Assembly (NCBI GenBank): GCA_021741085.1
Contig: JAIOYM010000061.1
Coordinates: forward strand, 1-6,218
Length of the DNA stretch: 6,218 bases
Reading direction: 5' to 3'
From: Rickettsiaceae bacterium
GTDB taxonomy: Bacteria; Pseudomonadota; Alphaproteobacteria; Rickettsiales; Rickettsiaceae
In this document: positions 1-6,020 of the stretch, piece after piece
How the letters are laid out: every line of letters starts with the position of its first letter
How positions within the stretch are numbered: position 1 is the stretch's first letter
Notes under the pieces: generated by a model
Database searches by the model: none
What the model was told of the DNA's origin: nothing
The model's input: the letters and a program-made list of their open reading frames with translations, nothing else
Program-made: the position numbers and the translations under genes

Positions 1-919
1 TATGGCAACGCATGGCAGAGGTTTAATTTGTTTAGCTATTGATAAAAATAAAGCCAAAGCACTTAATTTATCTTTGATGCCCAGCAGAAATTCTTCTCGA
101 TTAGAAACTGCATTTACTATTTCTATTGAAGCAAGGAAAGGTGTCACAACAGGAATATCTGCAAAGGATAGGGCTCACACAATAAAAACAGCAATTAAAA
201 AAAATGTTAGATCCAGAGATATATCGACACCCGGACATATTTTTCCATTAATTGCAAAAGATGGAGGTGTACTCCAAAGAGCTGGCCACACGGAGGCAGC
301 AGTTGATATAGCAAAACTTTCTGGTTGCGGTTCAAGTGGAGTTATTTGCGAAATAATGAACGCAGATGGTTCAATGGCAAAGGGCAAGCATCTACTTAAC
401 TATGCTAAAAAATTTAATTTAAATATTGCAAGAATTGAAGATTTAATCGCGTACAGATTAAAAAAAGAAAGCTTAATAAAACTGAAAAGAATTGAACAGG
501 TTAAGATTGGAAAAAGCGATACATATCAAGTTAAAATTTATGAGAATAAATTAGATGGGAAAGAGCACATTGCTTTAATCAAAACACAGGATAAAAAAAT
601 TGTACCTAGAGTTAGAGTTATATCTTCAAATATTGTAACAAGTTTTTTATCTCAAAATAAAGAAAATCTATCTATTAACAAAACACTTAATTATTATAAA
701 AAATTCAAGAATTGTATTTTAATTATTATAAGAGATGAGTTGGTTAAAAATAATCTTAATAATAAAAAAGATAGCAGTTTAAGAAATTATGGTATTGGCG
801 CTCAAATTTTGAGAAGTTTAAATATAAGAAAGATGATTTTAATATCTAAGTCAAAAAAGAATATTATAGGTCTAGATGGTTTTGGTATAAAAATTGTCAA
901 ACAAGAATTTATTAAATGA
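1..919 (+). CDS. ribB: 3,4-dihydroxy-2-butanone 4-phosphate synthase with degenerate GTP cyclohydrolase II domain (RibBX-like), 5' end outside window
   Basis: The N-terminal domain converts ribulose 5-phosphate to 3,4-dihydroxy-2-butanone 4-phosphate plus formate, the four-carbon donor for lumazine in riboflavin synthesis (cytosolic). The first full codon is at base 2; this ATG is internal, because the reading matches RibB from about residue 60. The acidic metal-binding loop (DDEDRENEGD in E. coli) must therefore lie upstream. Visible RibB motifs, numbered from base 2, are HGRGLICL (4-11), EARKGVTTGISAKDRA (43-58), PGHIFPL (77-83) and RAGHTEA (93-99) with the catalytic-type His96. Residues about 165-305 align with GTP cyclohydrolase II: EHIALIK at 188-194 and RNYGIGAQILRSL at 261-273 are kept. 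However, the zinc cysteines are gone (RVISSN at 205-210 in place of RVHSEC; no SLRCDC segment) and so is QEGRGIGL. That half is probably not a cyclohydrolase, so true GCHII activity must be encoded elsewhere. The stop overlaps ribH in an ATGA, suggesting coupled translation. Confidence 0.93.
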   Translation, partial: MATHGRGLICLAIDKNKAKALNLSLMPSRNSSRLETAFTISIEARKGVTTGISAKDRAHTIKTAIKKNVRSRDISTPGHIFPLIAKDGGVLQRAGHTEAAVDIAKLSGCGSSGVICEIMNADGSMAKGKHLLNYAKKFNLNIARIEDLIAYRLKKESLIKLKRIEQVKIGKSDTYQVKIYENKLDGKEHIALIKTQDKKIVPRVRVISSNIVTSFLSQNKENLSINKTLNYYKKFKNCILIIIRDELVKNNLNNKKDSSLRNYGIGAQILRSLNIRKMILISKSKKNIIGLDGFGIKIVKQEFIK

Positions 920-1338
920 AGAAAAAAATATTAATCATTAGTTCGTCTTTTTATAAAGATTTAGAGAAAAAACTTTTATCAGGAGCTTTAAAAGAAATAG
1001 ATAAAAAATTATTTGATGTTAATCATTTTTCTGTTTCTGGAGCCTATGAGATACCGCAACTATTGAATATTTTATTAAAAGATAAGAAATATGCTTTCTG
1101 TGTAGCACTTGGATGCATTATCAAAGGCCAAACTCCGCATTTTGATATTATTAGTCAGTCCGTATCGGATAAATTGTTAGAAATTTCATTCAAATATAAT
1201 GTTCCAGTATCTAATGGCGTATTAAATTGTAATAATTTCAAACAAGCGGAAGTTAGAAGTGATCCTAAATTAAAAAATAAAGGCGGAGAAGCCGTACTTG
1301 CAGCATTAAGTGTTTATAATTCTATTTATAAACTTTAA
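916..1338 (+). CDS. ribH: 6,7-dimethyl-8-ribityllumazine synthase
   Basis: Condenses 5-amino-6-ribitylamino-uracil with 3,4-dihydroxy-2-butanone 4-phosphate, the product of the gene just upstream, to give lumazine, the direct precursor of riboflavin. At 140 aa it is a little shorter than the usual 150-160. Family landmarks in order: aromatic Phe12 in the N-terminal substrate loop (SSSFYKDL), SGAYEIP (41-47, usually PGAFEIP), GCIIKGQTPHFD (66-77) with the catalytic-type His75, PVSNGVLN (97-104), and the C-terminal QAEVRSDP...NKGGEA (110-125), with Arg114 in the place of the phosphate-binding arginine and Lys122 in the conserved NKG. The ATG at 916 overlaps the ribB stop (ATGA), and the TAA overlaps the nusB start (TAATG). 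The gene therefore sits in a tightly coupled operon. No Shine-Dalgarno is visible. Assembly into 5-mers or 60-mers cannot be told from sequence alone. Confidence 0.96.
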   Translation: MKKKILIISSSFYKDLEKKLLSGALKEIDKKLFDVNHFSVSGAYEIPQLLNILLKDKKYAFCVALGCIIKGQTPHFDIISQSVSDKLLEISFKYNVPVSNGVLNCNNFKQAEVRSDPKLKNKGGEAVLAALSVYNSIYKL

Positions 1339-1718
1339 TGACTAACGTTAAAAACAACTCAAGATTAATAATAATACAACTTCTTTACAGTCATTATATA
1401 AATCAGGAAAAATTGTTATTTGATTTTAAAAATCCTTATAAGAGATTTATCAAAAAAATCTGCAATGGTGTTATTGAGAACAATTCTTTGCTAGAAGAAA
1501 AGTTACTCAACTTTTTAGATAAAAAATTTGATCTTAAAAATTTTGAAATAATATTTCCTATTATATTAAAGTCTGCAATTTATGAGATTTTCTTTTATAA
1601 AAAGACACCTTTTAAGGTGGTGATTGATGAGTATTTAAAAATTACTAAAATGTTTCTTAATGATAAGCAAAAAAATATCATTAATGCAGTTCTGGATAAA
1701 ATTGCAAAAAGTGTTTAA
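1338..1718 (+). CDS. nusB: transcription antitermination factor NusB
   Basis: NusB is a small all-helical RNA-binding protein. With NusE (ribosomal protein S10) it recognises boxA RNA and promotes antitermination of rRNA transcription. It has 126 aa against about 139 in E. coli. The N-terminal SRLIIIQLLYSHYINQ (8-23) corresponds to the family's first helix (R...A.QALYSWQ), but the usual run of arginines there is reduced. The C-terminal half carries the clearest match: LKSAIYEIFFYKKTPFKVVIDEY (77-99), parallel to the LR.A.YEL....VPYKVAINE region, and the ending IINAVLDKIAK (114-124), parallel to FVNGVLDKAA. The order ribH-nusB is widespread in bacteria and supports the call. The start ATG shares its A with the ribH TAA stop. 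Because of the drift in the first half, the assignment rests on the C-terminus plus context. Confidence 0.9.
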   Translation: MTNVKNNSRLIIIQLLYSHYINQEKLLFDFKNPYKRFIKKICNGVIENNSLLEEKLLNFLDKKFDLKNFEIIFPIILKSAIYEIFFYKKTPFKVVIDEYLKITKMFLNDKQKNIINAVLDKIAKSV

Positions 1719-1833
1719 TTTCTTAAAGTTTTTCATTTAATTTAAAGATCTTTCAATATAAAGGGTTGATTTTATTGAAGTAATTTGGCATCTACGAGGT
1801 TCTCGTTAACCTAACTAACTAAAAAGTCTATTT
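1719..1833 (+). promoter_or_regulatory. nusB-hppA intergenic region and hppA leader with alternative hairpins
   Basis: This 115-base gap is the longest in the forward direction. It holds no ORF and no convincing rho-independent terminator for nusB. A perfect 10-bp palindrome without a loop lies at 1744-1753 (AAAGATCTTT). An isolated -10-like TATAAA is at 1757-1762 and TTGATT at 1766-1771, but neither has a well-spaced partner, so no promoter is called with confidence. Closer to hppA are two mutually exclusive hairpins. One pairs ACGAG (1794-1798) with CTCGT (1802-1806) over a GTT loop. The other pairs AGGTT (1797-1801) with AACCT (1808-1812) over a six-base loop. They are followed by CTAACTAACTAA (1811-1822) and an A-rich run up to the start codon. 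Only a weak AAAG (1823-1826) could serve as a ribosome binding site. A regulatory role is an inference. Confidence 0.4.
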
Positions 1834-3939
1834 ATGCTTCTTGATCCAAGTTTTGTTCTAAATTTAGTAATCCTTAGTGGAATTTTATCAATTATTTTTG
1901 CTTATGTAACTGGCGTTCAAATTTTGTCTGCAAGTGCAGGTAATGCAAGAATGAAAGAAATTGCAGGTGCAATTCAAATTGGAGCGAGAGCATATTTAAA
2001 TCGTCAATATAAAACCATAGCAATAGTCGGAGTATTAGTTCTTATTGCTGTAATTTATTTATTTAATTTTTGGGTTGGTCTTGGTTATTTTATCGGAGCT
2101 TTTTTATCAGGAATAGCTGGATACGCTGGAATGTTAATTTCAGTACAAGCAAACGTAAGAACTGCTGAAGCTTCAAGAAAAAGTTTAGCAGAAGGTTTGA
2201 AAATATCTTTTAAATCAGGTGCTTTAACAGGAATGTTAGTTGCTGGTTTAGCTCTACTAGCTATCGCTGTTTATTACTTAGTACTTTTAGAATTAAAAAT
2301 TGATGAAAGAGAAATTTCTAATGCCCTTGTTGCACTAGGATTTGGTGCTTCATTAATTTCAATTTTTGCAAGATTAGGTGGAGGAATTTTTACTAAAGGA
2401 GCGGATGTAGGAGCTGACTTAGTTGGAAAAGTTGAAGCTGGAATTCCTGAGGACGATCCTAGAAACCCTGCAGTGATCGCAGATAACGTAGGAGATAACG
2501 TTGGAGATTGCGCTGGAATGGCTGCGGATTTATTTGAAACTTATGCCGTTACAATTGTTGCTACAATGGTTTTAGCATCAATATTTTTCTCTGGAAATTT
2601 AAACATGTTAATTTACCCATTAGCAATTGCTGGTAGCTGTTTGATTACATCTATTATTGGAACTTACTTTGTAAGATTAGGCGCTTCAAAAAGTATTATG
2701 GGCGCTTTATATAAAGGCTTTATAGTTTCAGCTGTTTTATCTTTAGCTATTTTATATCCAGTTACTGAACACGTTGTTGGATTAACTAAAGTATATAAAG
2801 TAGGAGCTATTAGTTTTACTGGACTTAAATTGTATTATTGCGGAGTAATTGGTCTTGTAATTACTGGATTATTAATTTGGGTTACAGAATATTACACTAG
2901 CACAGCATATAACCCTGTTAAATCTATCGCTAAATCTTCAACAACTGGACATGGTACAAACGTAATTCAAGGTTTGGCTATATCTATGGAAGCAACAGCA
3001 ATACCTGCTTTAATTATTGTTGTTGGAATTTTATCAACTTATTTAATTGCAGGACTTTACGGAATTGCAATTGCAGTTACTACAATGTTAGCATTAACAG
3101 GAATGGTAGTTGCTTTAGATGCATATGGACCAGTTACAGATAATGCTGGCGGAATAGCGCAAATGAGTAACTTACCTGCAAGCGTTAGAAAAGTTACTGA
3201 TGCTCTTGATGCAGTTGGAAATACTACAAAAGCTATTACAAAAGGATATGCAATTGGCTCTGCAGGATTAGGAGCTTTAGTTTTATTCGCCGCTTACACA
3301 GAAGACATTAAACATTTTGCTAAAACACCAGGATCAGCATTAAAAGGAATTGTGGTAAATTTTGATTTATCAAATCCATATGTTGTTATTGGTTTGTTAA
3401 TTGGTGGTTTACTTCCTTATCTGTTTGCTTCTATGGGAATGCAAGCAGTTGGTAGAGCAGGCGGAGCTGTTGTTATTGAAGTTAGAAGACAGTTTAAAAA
3501 ATGGCCTGGTATTATGAAGAACAAACAAAAACCAGACTATAGAAACGCTGTAGATATTTTAACTAAAGCTGCAATCAAAGAAATGATCATTCCTTCTTTA
3601 TTGCCAGTTTTATCGCCAATAGTTCTTTATGTTATAATTTATTACATAGCAGGAACTTCTTCAGCATTATCTGCTTTAGGTGCAATGTTACTAGGTGTTA
3701 TCGTTACTGGATTTTTCTTAGCAGTATCAATGACAGCAGGTGGTGGCGCATGGGATAACGCAAAAAAATATATTGAAGACGGTCATCATGGCGGAAAAGG
3801 CTCTGACGCTCATAAAGCAGCAGTAACAGGAGATACAGTTGGAGATCCTTATAAAGATACGGCAGGACCAGCTGTTAACCCAATGATTAAGATTACAAAT
3901 ATTGTAGCTTTATTATTGCTTGCGATTATTGCTCGTTAG
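1834..3939 (+). CDS. hppA: K+-independent H+-translocating membrane pyrophosphatase
   Basis: Integral inner-membrane enzyme that hydrolyses pyrophosphate and pumps protons outward, saving energy from biosynthetic PPi. Its 701 aa fit the usual size of the family, and it has many hydrophobic segments, consistent with about 16 transmembrane helices. Active-site motifs are DVGADLVGK (191-199), EDDPRNPAVIADNVGDNVGD (206-225), DAYGPVTDNAGG (429-440), and the C-terminal GGGAWDNAKKYIEDG (636-650) and TGDTVGDPYKDTAGPA (665-680). Subtype: GNTTKAITKG (462-471) carries Lys466 and Thr469. K+-dependent and Na+-pumping members have Ala and Gly there (GNTTAAIGKG), so this should be the K+-independent proton pump. 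The ATG at 1834 gives the expected short N-terminus before the first helix. Compared with the flanking genes it looks richer in GGA and GCA codons, as its Gly/Ala-rich protein requires. Its last 14 bases overlap the convergent bamE gene. Confidence 0.97.
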   Translation: MLLDPSFVLNLVILSGILSIIFAYVTGVQILSASAGNARMKEIAGAIQIGARAYLNRQYKTIAIVGVLVLIAVIYLFNFWVGLGYFIGAFLSGIAGYAGMLISVQANVRTAEASRKSLAEGLKISFKSGALTGMLVAGLALLAIAVYYLVLLELKIDEREISNALVALGFGASLISIFARLGGGIFTKGADVGADLVGKVEAGIPEDDPRNPAVIADNVGDNVGDCAGMAADLFETYAVTIVATMVLASIFFSGNLNMLIYPLAIAGSCLITSIIGTYFVRLGASKSIMGALYKGFIVSAVLSLAILYPVTEHVVGLTKVYKVGAISFTGLKLYYCGVIGLVITGLLIWVTEYYTSTAYNPVKSIAKSSTTGHGTNVIQGLAISMEATAIPALIIVVGILSTYLIAGLYGIAIAVTTMLALTGMVVALDAYGPVTDNAGGIAQMSNLPASVRKVTDALDAVGNTTKAITKGYAIGSAGLGALVLFAAYTEDIKHFAKTPGSALKGIVVNFDLSNPYVVIGLLIGGLLPYLFASMGMQAVGRAGGAVVIEVRRQFKKWPGIMKNKQKPDYRNAVDILTKAAIKEMIIPSLLPVLSPIVLYVIIYYIAGTSSALSALGAMLLGVIVTGFFLAVSMTAGGGAWDNAKKYIEDGHHGGKGSDAHKAAVTGDTVGDPYKDTAGPAVNPMIKITNIVALLLLAIIAR

Positions 3940-4375
3940 ACTTACCAAAGTTTTTAGCTCGTTGTCTCATACTAGCTAAGAAACTTGATAAGAAGTCAGA
4001 ATCTTTACCAAGACTGATGGTAGTAGATTCATCAAAGGGGTTTTTGCTTAATGTATTTTTATCTAAAAAATTAATTTTTTTTAGAACGCCTAAATCATCA
4101 AACTCTAACCTCAGTGTATTGTTGTCGGTAATTACTTTTGTTCCGTACTTATTTCTAGTTTGACGAACCTCATGATAAAACCAAATATTATTATTAGTTA
4201 GCCCTATATTTTGAGGTGGGCCAATTAAATTTAATACATCATTAGTATTGTTGGTATTCACTTCCAAAGACTCTGATTTAATTTTTAAGTTATCGATACC
4301 GTGTAATTCATCGATAGTCGTGCAGCTAAATAGAAAAAAAAATACCAGGATATATTTATAGAAAGAAAATCTCAT
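3926..4375 (-). CDS. bamE: BamE/SmpA/OmlA-family outer-membrane lipoprotein
   Basis: BamE is a small lipoprotein of the BAM complex, which inserts beta-barrel proteins into the outer membrane. The 149-aa product begins with a basic residue and a hydrophobic stretch (YILVFFFLF, 8-16). It ends in a lipobox LFSC with Cys18, so it should be processed by signal peptidase II and anchored by the lipidated cysteine. Residues about 38-103 match the SmpA/OmlA fold: NTNDVLNLIGPPQ (43-55, family pattern of a helix ending in LG.P), NIWFYHEVRQ (63-72), parallel to TWFY.FRQ, and NTLRLEFDDLGVLKKI (86-101), parallel to LTL.F...G.L..I. About 45 further residues form a polar tail of unknown role. The gene converges on hppA, overlapping it by 14 bases; hppA next to bamE is a known alphaproteobacterial neighbourhood. 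It is divergent from rpmF-plsX. An identity as another SmpA-domain lipoprotein is possible but less likely. Confidence 0.85.
   Translation of the reverse strand: MRFSFYKYILVFFFLFSCTTIDELHGIDNLKIKSESLEVNTNNTNDVLNLIGPPQNIGLTNNNIWFYHEVRQTRNKYGTKVITDNNTLRLEFDDLGVLKKINFLDKNTLSKNPFDESTTISLGKDSDFLSSFLASMRQRAKNFGKSNEQ
3951..3982. repeat. imperfect inverted repeat beyond the hppA stop
   Basis: Bases 3951-3959 (TTTTTAGCT) can pair with 3974-3982 (AGCTAAGAA), giving nine pairs including one G-T wobble, around a 14-base loop. It begins 12 bases after the hppA stop and lies inside the 3' coding end of bamE on the other strand. It is the only clear stem candidate near the hppA 3' end. No T-tract follows it on either strand, so it does not qualify as a standard intrinsic terminator. 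It may be chance in AT-rich DNA, or a structure that stabilises the hppA 3' end. Confidence 0.25.
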
Positions 4376-4418
4376 ATGCTAAAAACCACTATCATATAAA
4401 TATAAAATTTTGCTATCT

Positions 4419-4445
4419 AATCAACGATTATTAACTATGTTGATT
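4419..4445. repeat. 7-bp perfect dyad in the bamE/rpmF intergenic region
   Basis: AATCAAC (4419-4425) and GTTGATT (4439-4445) are exact reverse complements separated by 13 bases. The arms place a -35-like TTGATT on each strand, pointing toward bamE and rpmF respectively. The layout could suit a dimeric regulator's operator overlapping two divergent promoters, or simply a pair of symmetric -35 elements. The matching -10 hexamers at standard spacing are poor on both sides, so the role is open. The dyad itself is directly visible. Confidence 0.4.
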
Positions 4446-4463
4446 TATTGGGGTTAAATGATA

Positions 4464-4491
4464 TTGAGTGTCCTAATTTTTAAACTATTAT
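4464..4491 (+). promoter_or_regulatory. putative sigma-70-type promoter for rpmF-plsX-ihfA-merR
   Basis: TTGAGT at 4464-4469 (four of six against TTGACA) and TATTAT at 4486-4491 (five of six against TATAAT) are separated by 16 bases. Transcription would start around 4497-4501, at or within a few bases of the rpmF ATG, giving a leaderless or nearly leaderless message. This fits the absence of any Shine-Dalgarno before rpmF. AT-rich DNA yields such hexamers by chance, so confidence is limited. Confidence 0.4.
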
Positions 4492-4500
4492 ATTATTCAA

Positions 4501-4680
4501 ATGGCAGTACCTAAGCGCAAAACATCGAAAGCAAGAAGAAATTTAAGAAGATCACATCATGCTGTATCTTTTGCAAATGTTATTGAAGATAAAAAAAGTG
4601 GTGAATATAGACTTCCGCATCATGTAGATGAAAAGACCGGAATGTATAATGGCAAACAAATTTTTAAGCCTAAAGCTTAA
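4501..4680 (+). CDS. rpmF: 50S ribosomal protein L32 (bL32)
   Basis: bL32 is a component of the large ribosomal subunit. The 59-codon frame reads MAVPKRKTSKARRNLRRSHH at its start, the hallmark N-terminus of bacterial L32 (MAVPKRKTSKSRRN.RR.H). It is followed by SGEYRLPHHVDEKTGMYNG (33-51), matching the SGE..L.HH.....G.Y.G region, and a basic end (KPKA). The length is normal for the family. There is no CxxC pair, so this is the zinc-free form of L32. Its neighbour plsX, 25 bases downstream, supports the call, since rpmF-plsX is a common pairing thought to link ribosome and membrane synthesis. No Shine-Dalgarno is visible. The gene is easily missed because of its size. Confidence 0.96.
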   Translation: MAVPKRKTSKARRNLRRSHHAVSFANVIEDKKSGEYRLPHHVDEKTGMYNGKQIFKPKA

Positions 4681-4705
4681 TTCAATTAACTACCAATTTA
4701 TTTAA

Positions 4706-5704
4706 ATGAAATTTACAGTTGCAGTTGATGCAATGGGTGGCGATGAATCTCCTTTAAAAGTTATTAGAGGTTTAGATTTATTTTTACAAAGCAATCAGGA
4801 TTTAAAATTTTTAATTTTTGGTAATAGAGATTTAATAAATCCCATATTAGAAAAATATCCTTTAGTTGGACCTTCAAGCACTGTCGTTCACACAAATGAA
4901 AAAGTGCTTGATAATGAATCCCCATTAGAGGCTGTTAAAAATGGAAAAAATTCTAGTATGTGGTTAGCGCTGACAGCTTTAAAAAATAAAAATGCAGACA
5001 TAGCAATATCTGCAGGAAATACTGGAGCCCTGCTTGTTATGTCCAGATTAATTCTAGAGACTATAAAGGGCATCGATAAACCAGCTCTGGCATCTATGTG
5101 GCCATCTCATAAGGGATTAAGTGTTGTTTTAGATTTAGGAGCAAACATTGATTGTAGTATAAAAAATTTAGTAGATTTTTCTAAACTAGGAGCAGCTTTG
5201 TATAGAGCTGTTTTTAAAAAAGAAAAACCAACTGTTGCATTATTAAATATTGGAAGTGAAGACAGCAAAGGAAGTGATTTATTAAAGAAAAGTTTGCAGG
5301 AATTAAGACAAATTAATAGCGATAGTTTTTCATTTAGCGGTTTCATAGAAGGCAATCATATTAAAGATGGCAATGCAGATGTAATAGTTACAGACGGATT
5401 TTCAGGAAACATAGCTTTAAAAACAGCAGAAGGTACTGCAAAATATATTGCAGCTCTCGTTAAAGAAAAGTTTTTATCTTCATGGTACTCAAAATTTATT
5501 TATTTACTGTCATTTAAAATTTTCAACAGTATTAAAAACGATTTAGATCCAAGAAAATATAATGGCGGAATATTTTTAGGACTTACATCACCGGTTGTAA
5601 AAAGTCATGGTGGCACAGATTATGTTGGTTTTTATCACTCTATTAAATTGTGCTATGATATTTTAAATGGTAATTTGCAGGAACAAATACAAAAAAATTT
5701 ATAA
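4706..5704 (+). CDS. plsX: phosphate acyltransferase PlsX
   Basis: PlsX makes acyl-phosphate from acyl-ACP and inorganic phosphate. PlsY then uses the acyl-phosphate to acylate glycerol 3-phosphate, so this is the entry step of phosphatidic acid and phospholipid synthesis; the enzyme is peripheral to the inner membrane. The 332 aa are within the usual 320-350. Family motifs: VAVDAMGGDESP (5-16), which opens every PlsX, DIAISAGNTGALL (98-110), VVLDLGANIDC (140-150), VALLNIGSE (177-185), VIVTDGFSGNIALKTAEG (226-243), and GGIFLGL...VVKSHGGTD (287-305) near the C-terminus. Residues about 255-280 form the hydrophobic/amphipathic hairpin region proposed to touch the membrane. It lies in one direction with rpmF (25-base gap) and ihfA (10-base gap), so all are probably co-transcribed. 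In many alphaproteobacteria fabH follows directly; here it does not. No Shine-Dalgarno is visible before the ATG. Confidence 0.97.
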   Translation: MKFTVAVDAMGGDESPLKVIRGLDLFLQSNQDLKFLIFGNRDLINPILEKYPLVGPSSTVVHTNEKVLDNESPLEAVKNGKNSSMWLALTALKNKNADIAISAGNTGALLVMSRLILETIKGIDKPALASMWPSHKGLSVVLDLGANIDCSIKNLVDFSKLGAALYRAVFKKEKPTVALLNIGSEDSKGSDLLKKSLQELRQINSDSFSFSGFIEGNHIKDGNADVIVTDGFSGNIALKTAEGTAKYIAALVKEKFLSSWYSKFIYLLSFKIFNSIKNDLDPRKYNGGIFLGLTSPVVKSHGGTDYVGFYHSIKLCYDILNGNLQEQIQKNL

Positions 5705-5714
5705 ATAAATATTT

Positions 5715-6020
5715 GTGACAACTACAATCACAAGACAATATTTGTCCGACTTAGTTTATAAAGAACTAGGAATTTCTAAAGTCGAAGCTTCTAATTTTAT
5801 TGATGATATTTTTGAGTTTATTACGTTGCAACTTGAAAAAAAGAATAAAGTTAAGATAGCTAATTTTGGCTCTTTTAATATTCGTCACAAAAATGAAAGA
5901 ATAGGCAGAAACCCAAAGACAAAGGAACAAAAGGTTATTTCGAGCAGAACCGTAGTTACTTTTAAACCTTCTAAAATTCTAAAAAATAAAATTAATAAAA
6001 ATGTCGGAGAAGTCAGCTGA
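5715..6020 (+). CDS. ihfA: integration host factor, alpha subunit
   Basis: IHF is a nucleoid-associated heterodimer that binds specific sites and bends DNA sharply, acting in transcription, replication and recombination. The 101-aa product has the full HU/IHF fold: an N-terminal helical pair (TTTITRQYLSDLVYKELGIS, 2-21), KVKIANFGSFNIR (45-57), the DNA-intercalating beta-arm tip GRNPKT (64-69) with Pro67, and the return strand SSRTVVTFKPSKILKNKIN (77-95). The alpha subunit rather than beta or HU is favoured by ISSRTVVTFKPS, which resembles the alpha-type ITARRVVTFRPG, and by the following merR gene, a standard alphaproteobacterial partner. The start is GTG at 5715, ten bases after the plsX stop; it gives the correct N-terminal length, and no ATG is available at that point. 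The 3' end overlaps the next gene by 20 bases. Confidence 0.93.
   Translation: MTTTITRQYLSDLVYKELGISKVEASNFIDDIFEFITLQLEKKNKVKIANFGSFNIRHKNERIGRNPKTKEQKVISSRTVVTFKPSKILKNKINKNVGEVS

Larger units (their letters stand above)
4376..4500. promoter_or_regulatory. divergent bamE/rpmF control region
   Basis: This 125-base region lies between the start codons of bamE (reverse) and rpmF (forward), so promoters for both operons should lie here. It contains no ORF of note and is very AT-rich. On the reverse strand a -10-like TATGAT sits at 4396-4391, close to the bamE start, but no good -35 is found at normal spacing. The forward promoter candidate and the central dyad are listed separately. Confidence 0.55.

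Noticed and set aside
2..4. ATG at base 2 as the true start of ribB
   Set aside because: The family match begins mid-domain (about residue 60 of RibB), so this Met is internal and the gene is cut by the window edge.
175..387. Reverse-strand 70-codon open frame
   Set aside because: It lies wholly within the conserved RibB domain on the other strand and shows no family features; shadow frame.
1744..1753. AAAGATCTTT palindrome as a nusB terminator
   Set aside because: It has no loop and no following T-tract; a 10-base AT-rich palindrome can be chance.
1794..1833. Resemblance of the hppA leader to a preQ1-I riboswitch (AGGTTC, then CCT, then an A-rich tail)
   Set aside because: The main stem would be only 3-5 bp, the conserved tail pairing is not convincing, and the downstream gene has no link to queuosine.
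2482..2508. Short tandem nucleotide repeat inside hppA
   Set aside because: It encodes the conserved active-site motif DNVGDNVGD; the repeat is explained by the protein.
4888..5355. Two reverse-strand open frames (4888-5073 and 5107-5355) inside plsX
   Set aside because: Both overlap conserved PlsX motifs and have no recognisable domains or upstream signals.
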